12,326 nt of DNA from Oehlia diaphana (lineage: Eukaryota > Glomeromycota > Glomeromycetes > Glomerales > Glomeraceae): positions 1 through 12,326 of the forward strand of contig QZLH01001373.1 in assembly GCA_003833135.1 (NCBI GenBank), given 5' to 3'. This document shows, in pieces, positions 7,756 through 12,326 of the stretch; position 1 is the stretch's first letter; the number at the start of each line of letters is the position of its first letter. A model generated the notes under the pieces. It was not told the origin of the DNA and made no database searches. It worked only from the letters and a program-made list of their open reading frames with translations. The position numbers were made by a program, and so were the translations under genes.

Positions 7756-7985
7756 TTATTTGTCTGGACGTTTACTGTTTGCTGGTATGCAGCTCCTAAC
7801 TTTTACCATTTGCTGATGGTATACTTCTCCATTTGCCAGTAGTTCCGCTTCTGCATTTGCTAGTGGTGTTGCTCCTCTATCTGCTGGTAAAATAAAATGA
7901 AAAAAAAGAATAAATATAAATAAATAAATAAATAAATTAGAAAAGAATATATGTGACATCTAAACTTACCATCTGCTAAGGCGGC
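7756..7985 (-). CDS. Repeat-coding 3' exons of an unknown gene, with a micro-exon
   Basis: Minus-strand exon 7883-7756 ends at TAA (7758-7756) and is preceded by the acceptor TTTTACCAG. An 86-bp intron (7969-7884) has a perfect GTAAGT donor. The upstream exon, 7985-7970, is only 16 nt and follows an AATTTAG acceptor. Spliced, the frame reads AALADADRGATP, LANAEAEL, LANGEVYH, QQMVKVRSCI, PANSKRPDK: degenerate repeats of 8-10 residues beginning with L/P-A-N/D. No known domain. Exons further upstream are not resolved. It may instead be a minisatellite that happens to be open; the two matching splice sites favour a gene piece. Confidence 0.45.
7779..7889. repeat. Degenerate 24-30-bp tandem repeats
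   Basis: Five imperfect plus-strand units starting TTTGCTGG, TTTGCTGA, TTTGCCAG, TTTGCTAG and TCTGCTGG at 24-30-bp spacing. They underlie the peptide repeats of the minus-strand exon. An A-rich tract with AAAT units follows at about 7900-7937, inside the proposed intron. Confidence 0.65.
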
Positions 7986-8419
7986 CTAAATTTACAAAAG
8001 AAATCTTACATCAGAGACTAAAGGTAAAGCATTCTTTCTAAACAAAAAAAAAAAATAAATAAGAAATTTAAACCACCAGCCACATATAACTAACTTTTAG
8101 CCAAAAATTAAATGAAGAACAAGAAAACAACTATAAAAAGTGAAATATAATAAAATAAATAAATTTTATTTATTTAATCATATCTTTATAGTAATTAATT
8201 TTTTTTGAAAAAGGCCACTTACAATAGTAAAATTCAGTTTTTTGCAATTTGTGTGAAATATGACTAAATAACCGTTATCATAAGCTTAGAAAAACTTTTC
8301 CTCTTGTAAATTTACTTTCTTCTTACCCCAACTTAGATCTTGACAAAAGCTAGTTTTTAAAGCAAAAAGTATGGATAAAAGTTGATGGAACATATGATAA
8401 TCTATCAATAGTATAATTT
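7986..8419. other. AT-rich spacer, nothing identified
   Basis: Mostly A/T tracts with stops in all frames. I see no motif, repeat or RNA gene I can support here. Confidence 0.5.
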
Positions 8420-9480
8420 ACTTGAACGTGATACATAAGATTTTGTGTTCTGATTAACATTACACAAAATTCGTTTAATATGAAAATGATCTGCATGTGA
8501 CATTTCCGGTGACTGTTTTGCTTCTTAGATCAAATTTCTCAAAATTAAAAAAATATTTAATGGCGAACGTTCAGCACTTGCTACAATTTTTTTTGAACCT
8601 AACTCTTCTGGTTCTAATTTAGCTTCATTATTAAGAACAAGACAAACTCCATATTGGAAAATTTATAATTCTGCAAATACAATAGAAGTTACATTATTGA
8701 TAAAATTATTTAAGGATAAGAGAAAATGTTGATGGAATTAGTGTTATATTTTTTGGAAGAGAACAGAAAATAGAAAAATTTTGCAAATCAGAATCAATAA
8801 AAAGTGGAAGAAGAGTATAAGAGTGTAATGATACAAATGGAAACTAAAAATGATAGCTTAAAATTCATATAAACTGAAATATTTGTACCATAGCAGCTTC
8901 AGCTTGTGAAGTAGAAGACCAATGTTTGACAGTATTATGAGCATATAAGGTGAATCCAGCCCAATCCCATAGAAATCTCAGGGGTACTTAAGTATATAAG
9001 AGAATCATCAATATAAAAAATGTAATGAGCATCATCAGAATGTATCAGTTTAGTGTTAGCATAAACTTGTTCAGCCAAAAAAGCAGAGAAACATTAATGA
9101 TACAATATTAAGGAACAAAAGTGGTAAATAAAACAGAGAGGCTTAAGGAAACTAGTCCAAAAATTTTAATCATTAGAAATAAATTAGATAAATGAGATTG
9201 CTATTGATAAGCAAACGAATTAATAAGTTCTAAAGTGTTGTAACTTGCATATGATTAGAATAAGGACCATATTGTGTAAGTAAACCACTTGTCTGTAAGT
9301 CAGGTTTTATACCTGTGTACCTAATATTCTGCACCTTCCATATGCAAGGTTATATCTGCTATTCATAATCAACCTGCTAATTTGCCAAAGACTTCGTACT
9401 TACCTTTTTCCTCTTATTCAAGGATTAAATTTTTGTGCTTGAAATATGGTTTTATTGAACTAAACTATGTGCAGACCAGT
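8420..9480 (-). pseudogene. LINE-type RNase H region, heavily decayed
   Basis: Minus-strand pieces appear in the order expected for the 3' part of a Rhizophagus-type LINE polyprotein. QYGPYSNHMQVTTL (about 9240-9280) precedes a decayed linker, then EQVYANTKLIHSDDAHYIFY leads into IDDSLIYLSTPEISMGLGWI (about 8960-9080). In RNase H the pattern YxDGSL...MGxGW holds the first catalytic Asp; here the G after ID is D. A frame switch then gives HNTVKHWSSTSQAEAAM, the second acid block (SSTxAE), at about 8890-8940. Towards the 3' end are IDSDLQNFSIF and SPEMSHADHFHIK (about 8480-8520), resembling the third and last acid blocks. No reverse transcriptase YADD motif was found upstream. At least five stops or frameshifts. 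Identification is by motif order, not alignment. Confidence 0.6.
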
Positions 9481-9948
9481 TTATAGAAGAAAAGGACCTT
9501 AGATGTTTTAAATAGGAGAACATGATATGTTGCATTGCAACTTGTCAATTTTTAGTGAAGGCAAGACTGACAGGTCAGTTCATCAAAATAGAGGTCAGGC
9601 CATATAATTTTAATTTTTTCAGAACAGGTAAATCATTGATAAAAAGTTGGTATTTAAGGAAAGAATGTTGAGTAAAATGATCTAAGGTATATGATGTGTC
9701 ATTAAATGGCTCATAAGTTAACAAGATTTCAATCAATACGTATATCTAAATGGTGGATATTATAGATGTAAAGCGAAAGCTATATAATGCCTGGAATAAA
9801 GTCATAAATTTGGCATAAGTAATTTATTAATTCTTTGTAGAAAAGAACATGAGTATGGCTAGCTATAAGCGTGCTCAAATTGTGATATATGGATGGCAGA
9901 ATCTACAGTATGAGCTAAATTGACAAGTGAATAATTTTATTTACTTGG
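9481..9948. other. Poorly coding stretch between the LINE remnant and the plus-strand MULE
   Basis: The minus strand has a few suggestive pieces (FINDLPVLKKLKLYGLTSI near 9600-9650; SAIHISQFEHAYS near 9870-9900) that could be the decayed upstream part of the same LINE polyprotein. No confident motif. The plus strand shows nothing. Confidence 0.4.
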
Positions 9949-10167
9949 CCTAATACCTGTGAAAATCTAGTTTATGATACCTTTTCAACTCTCATAATGT
10001 CATCCGCAAAAATCTACCATATGATGATGATACATACGAAAACCTATCTGATTATAACACCTTTGAAAATCTACCTTACAATGATATTTATGAAAACTTA
10101 CCTAATTATGATATCTGTGAAAATTATGATACTTGCAAAAATCTATCTTATAATAACCAAAATGTTG
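9949..10167 (+). repeat. ENL tandem repeats in the MULE N-terminus
   Basis: About seven degenerate units of 27-30 bp coding for [T/I][C/Y/F]ENL[P/S]xx[D/N]: TCENLVYD, VIRKNLPYDDD, TYENLSDYN, TFENLPYND, IYENLPNYD, ICENYD, TCKNLSYNN. A one-base shift lies between the first and second. The array is in frame with the zinc domain downstream. Confidence 0.75.
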
Positions 10168-10899
10168 ATTTCAGCTTCTTTGCATCAAGTAATATATTTC
10201 TTCTTCCTTATATATTAAAATTTCATCCTTTAAGTTTTCAATCATTGGTATTTCTGATGTATTTAAATAGGGTTAATAGATTCACTTTAAAAGAAGGTTT
10301 TATCTACAAAATCAGAACAAGTGAGAAAGTTGAAGGTGTAATGCGAAAGGCTGCTTATGAATGTGCCAAATCAGGTTCACATACTTCTCAAGTAATGTTA
10401 GATCTAACTAAAAGACATAATGCTAGTTCTTCAAGAACCTCATGCTCCTGAAAACTAAATGTTATTTACCCAAAAACAAGTGGTGTTATAAAGATCAACT
10501 CTTTTAATAATGAACATAATTACCCACTTACTATCACAATTTCGTAAATTAACACTAGTGCATATTAAAAAGTATGTGATTCAAGATCGAATGGACTCAG
10601 CATCTATCTATCCATAATTATCCAGATCAACCTATATACAAAAAGGATTTGTACAATGTGGTCTATCAGTTTTGTCAAAAAAAACAATCCAGAAGATATG
10701 GATACCTTCCAGATGCTAGAACTATTAATGAAATGGAAAGATGCTGAACCTCTCTGGATTGTAAAACTTCAGTTAGATTCTGTTTCAAGAAAATTAAATC
10801 ATATCTGTAATTAATAATAACTACAAGTCATGAATTGTTGCATCTGCCATAATTGATGATGAAATATTAGATACTTATCAATATCGGGTTAGGGTGCTA

Positions 10900-11040
10900 T
10901 CAGATATTACCTAATATTTTAGGATAACTAAAGATCTTAGATTACATATAATACTATATAAGAAATTATATATATAACATATCTTACTTAGGGGAGAAAG
11001 GTAAGCTCTTATATTAAAGTGATATTAGGTAATATCTGAA
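10900..11040. mobile_element. 141-bp MITE inside the MULE gene
   Basis: Perfect 18-bp inverted repeats, TCAGATATTACCTAATAT at 10900-10917 and its reverse complement at 11022-11039. Flanking TA dinucleotides lie at 10898-10899 and 11041-11042 if one extra base at the right end is counted. There is no coding capacity; the centre is AT-rich. Removing the element with one TA joins the MULE frame as VLLIETDILSGVIFTDSD with no shift. TA targets point to a Tc1/mariner- or pogo-driven MITE, but the termini do not match the pogo ends seen elsewhere in the window. Confidence 0.85.
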
Positions 11041-11592
11041 TACTTATTGAAACAGATATTTTATCTGGAGTTATTTTTACTGATTCAGATCCTTCTATGG
11101 TTCAAGCAATTAAAGAAGTTTATACCAATACCCACCACATGTTGTGTATTTTTCATATTGATTTTAATCTTTGGCATCATATGTTCTATACATGCAGTAA
11201 TTCTCTTTGTGAAGACTGAAGAACTATTTGAACTTTGATGGAATTAATTAAAGCATCAATAAAATACTTATCTGATACACTTTATATCAATAAAAAATCA
11301 TGGAGTACAAAATACACAGAGAATTGAATTAATCAACAAGCATATACAGTATATGATAAAATTGATCAAGCCACTTCACTATGTGATCTACTACTTAATA
11401 TCAAAGATCATGTTAAAAATGAAGAATATCTTGAAAGTTTTAAACTTGAATGAAATGCCATACCTATAATTGGTATGGCAATGCTAAATACAAGATTCTT
11501 TGATTCGATAGATAATATTATAAAGGTCTTTTTAATACCTATAATATTTGGAAAACAAAGATCGCAAATGAATTTCAGGAAGTTTTAAGTGG

Positions 11593-11884
11593 GCGTATAA
11601 TGTTTTGAACAATGCCATATGTTGCTTAATGCTAAGCAACAAACCCTTTGTAAACTGCACTATTTAAAAACGTGGAAAATAACACAAATTTAAACATAGA
11701 GCAACATATACAGTAAAACAACGGTAGCCATCAACAGTAAAAAATGCATTTAATAACGTTAATTTAATTATTAATAGTTGAACAAATGCACATAATTAGT
11801 TGAAAAACACATTTATTTACTAAATAAATTAAGTAATATTAAAATTATTTAACTGGAATAAATCATTAACATTGAAATTAAAGA
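11593..11884. other. Non-coding stretch after the MULE remnant
   Basis: No coding region. It contains the hairpin at 11620-11641 and A/T-rich sequence with short direct repeats of TTAAT and TTATT. No transposon terminus could be assigned to the end of the MULE fragment. Confidence 0.5.
11620..11641. repeat. Perfect 9-bp hairpin
   Basis: Arms TGTTGCTTA (11620-11628) and TAAGCAACA (11633-11641) with loop ATGC, about 30 bp past the last MULE coding sequence. It could be a transposon subterminal structure or chance. No U-run marks it as a bacterial-type terminator, and the context is eukaryotic. Confidence 0.7.
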
Positions 11885-12150
11885 TTATTCATCTTTGTCC
11901 AAAAGTAAAGTGATGTCATCTAATGACATCCTATTATTAGATGACAATGACGGTGAATGTTCTGCGAATTTATCAGCATTGTCACCATTCAAATCCTGAA
12001 TATAAAGATATTTTAAACATTAGTAATTAACTTTAAAATTATCATATAAATTTATTCAGTATTCACCATTTCTGTGTTAGTAATCATGCCAGTTCACGTA
12101 TCTACAACGTCTGTATCAATTTTCACAGAAAGATGATTATTGCCACTTTT
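11885..12150 (-). pseudogene. Two 3' exons of an unrecognised gene
   Basis: The minus-strand final exon 11995-11885 ends at TAA (11887-11885) and encodes DLNGDNADKFAEHSPSLSSN and a tail MSLDDITLLLDKDE. It is preceded by a 71-bp intron (12066-11996) with GTGAAT donor, a TACTAAT branch-site-like sequence and TATTCAG acceptor. The upstream exon (about 12150-12067) reads THISKSGNNHLSVKIDTDVV, DT, a TGA stop, TGMITNTEM, and joins DLNG in frame. The tail is acidic and polar, with no domain I recognise. The TGA (about 12099-12101) could be a CGA codon changed by one transition. Upstream sequence is cut off by the pogo-like terminus at 12183, about 30 bp away. Confidence 0.5.
11996..12066 (-). other. 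Intron in the 11885-12150 gene piece
   Basis: GTGAAT donor, ATTACTAATG branch-site-like element and TATTCAG acceptor on the minus strand, 71 bp, phase 0. Length and signals agree with the other introns in the window. Confidence 0.65.
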
Positions 12151-12182
12151 AGAAATATGTGTAGATCAAAATTACTTCACTA

Positions 12183-12326
12183 CAGTCAGAACTCGATATA
12201 ACGAACCCTCCGGTTTGATGGTTTTGGTTCATTATAATGAATATTCGAAAAAACGAGTTTTTCTTGATATACCGATTTAAATAGTAAATAATGTAAAAAT
12301 TCGCTATACAGAGAAATCATTAGAAA
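12183..12326 (+). mobile_element. Left terminus of a second pogo/Tigger-like element
   Basis: The sequence begins CAGTCAGAACTCGATATAACGA right after a TA dinucleotide (12181-12182), followed by ACCCTCCGG and an internal dyad-rich part (TTCATTATAATGAATATTCG; AAAAAACGAGTTTTTC). This is the typical start of pogo/Tigger elements and parallels the terminus at 4882 (CAGTC, then a GAACC block at the same distance). The element body, including any transposase, lies beyond the window. Confidence 0.8.

Larger units (their letters stand above)
9949..11592 (+). pseudogene. MULE/FAR1-type transposase gene, decayed and interrupted
   Basis: The N-terminus is a run of ENL peptide repeats (9949-10167). A FAR1-like zinc domain follows (about 10283-10530): LKEGFIYKIRTSEKVEGVM, AAYECAKSGSHTSQVMLDL, SSSRTSC then TGA where W is expected, KLNVIYPKTSGVIKI, FNNEHNY. 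The linker has KYVIQDRMDSASIYP, IYKKDLYNVVYQF, LLMKWKDAEPLWIVK. The transposase core has IDNNYKS, IVASAIIDDEILDTYQ, then (after a MITE) GVIFTDSDPSMVQAIKEVY with the second catalytic Asp, HMLCIFHIDFNL, a C-terminal RIELINKHI block with the Glu, and DQATSLCDLLLNIKDHVKNE, ending near NTRFFDSIDNIIK. The block holding the first Asp is deleted near 10812. There are many stops and frameshifts. In MULEs this protein binds and cuts the element ends. Terminal repeats were not found. Confidence 0.85.

Noticed and set aside
7900..7937. AAAT-rich tract as the tail of a second retroinsertion
   Set aside because: No flanking duplication could be found, and the tract lies inside a proposed intron as its pyrimidine-rich part on the minus strand.
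11047..11238. 63-codon hydrophobic plus-strand frame resembling a membrane protein
   Set aside because: It is a shifted frame of the MULE block that contains FTDSDPSM; the hydrophobicity comes from T-rich codons.
1..12326. CRISPR array, tRNA, rRNA or bacterial-type operon signals
   Set aside because: No regularly spaced repeats with unique spacers, no cloverleaf or rRNA-like sequence, and introns with GT..AG boundaries indicate a eukaryote.

Overview
The window looks like transposon-rich nuclear DNA from a fungus, most likely an arbuscular mycorrhizal fungus (Glomeromycotina, Rhizophagus-like). It is very AT-rich. Reading frames are cut by short GT..AG introns of about 70-86 bp. Nearly every recognisable protein piece belongs to transposon families that are greatly expanded in that group. 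The genus rests on family resemblance from memory, not on a search. No tRNA, rRNA, CRISPR array or bacterial operon is visible.

Positions 1-696 are non-coding apart from a striking pair of adjacent palindromes at 215-257. Positions 697-4882 hold a pogo/Tigger-type DNA transposon on the minus strand, split in two by a 3.1-kb element at 1011-4124. That inner element has 16-bp imperfect terminal inverted repeats, a 9-bp target duplication, and one decayed, spliced minus-strand gene. The gene belongs to an expanded family whose function I do not know, with a coiled coil, DDY / DFPG / DEY-ENFH blocks and a RING-like C-terminus. The Tigger right end (4882, TA target) abuts the N-terminal half of a minus-strand MULE/FAR1-type gene (4885-6575). 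That gene is itself interrupted by a 996-bp LINE-like insertion (5063-6058) carrying ORF1 only, an (AAAT)n tail and a 15-bp target duplication.

Positions 6576-8400 hold small items: a weak 60-codon minus frame, a plus-strand exon ending in an AT-hook-like Arg/Gly repeat (7216-7614), and a minus-strand repeat-coding exon pair (7756-7985). A decayed minus-strand LINE RNase H region follows (about 8420-9480). A second MULE/FAR1 gene lies on the plus strand (about 9949-11592). It starts with about seven degenerate ENL peptide repeats and contains a 141-bp MITE at 10900-11040. The window ends with two minus-strand 3' exons of an unknown gene (11885-12150) and the left terminus of another pogo-like element starting at 12183.

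No gene here looks intact. The value of the window is its stratigraphy: several insertions have exact boundaries and duplicated targets, and their order can be read. The best candidate for something undescribed is the 1011-4124 element. It provides direct structural evidence that an uncharacterised expanded gene family behaves as a cut-and-paste transposon.
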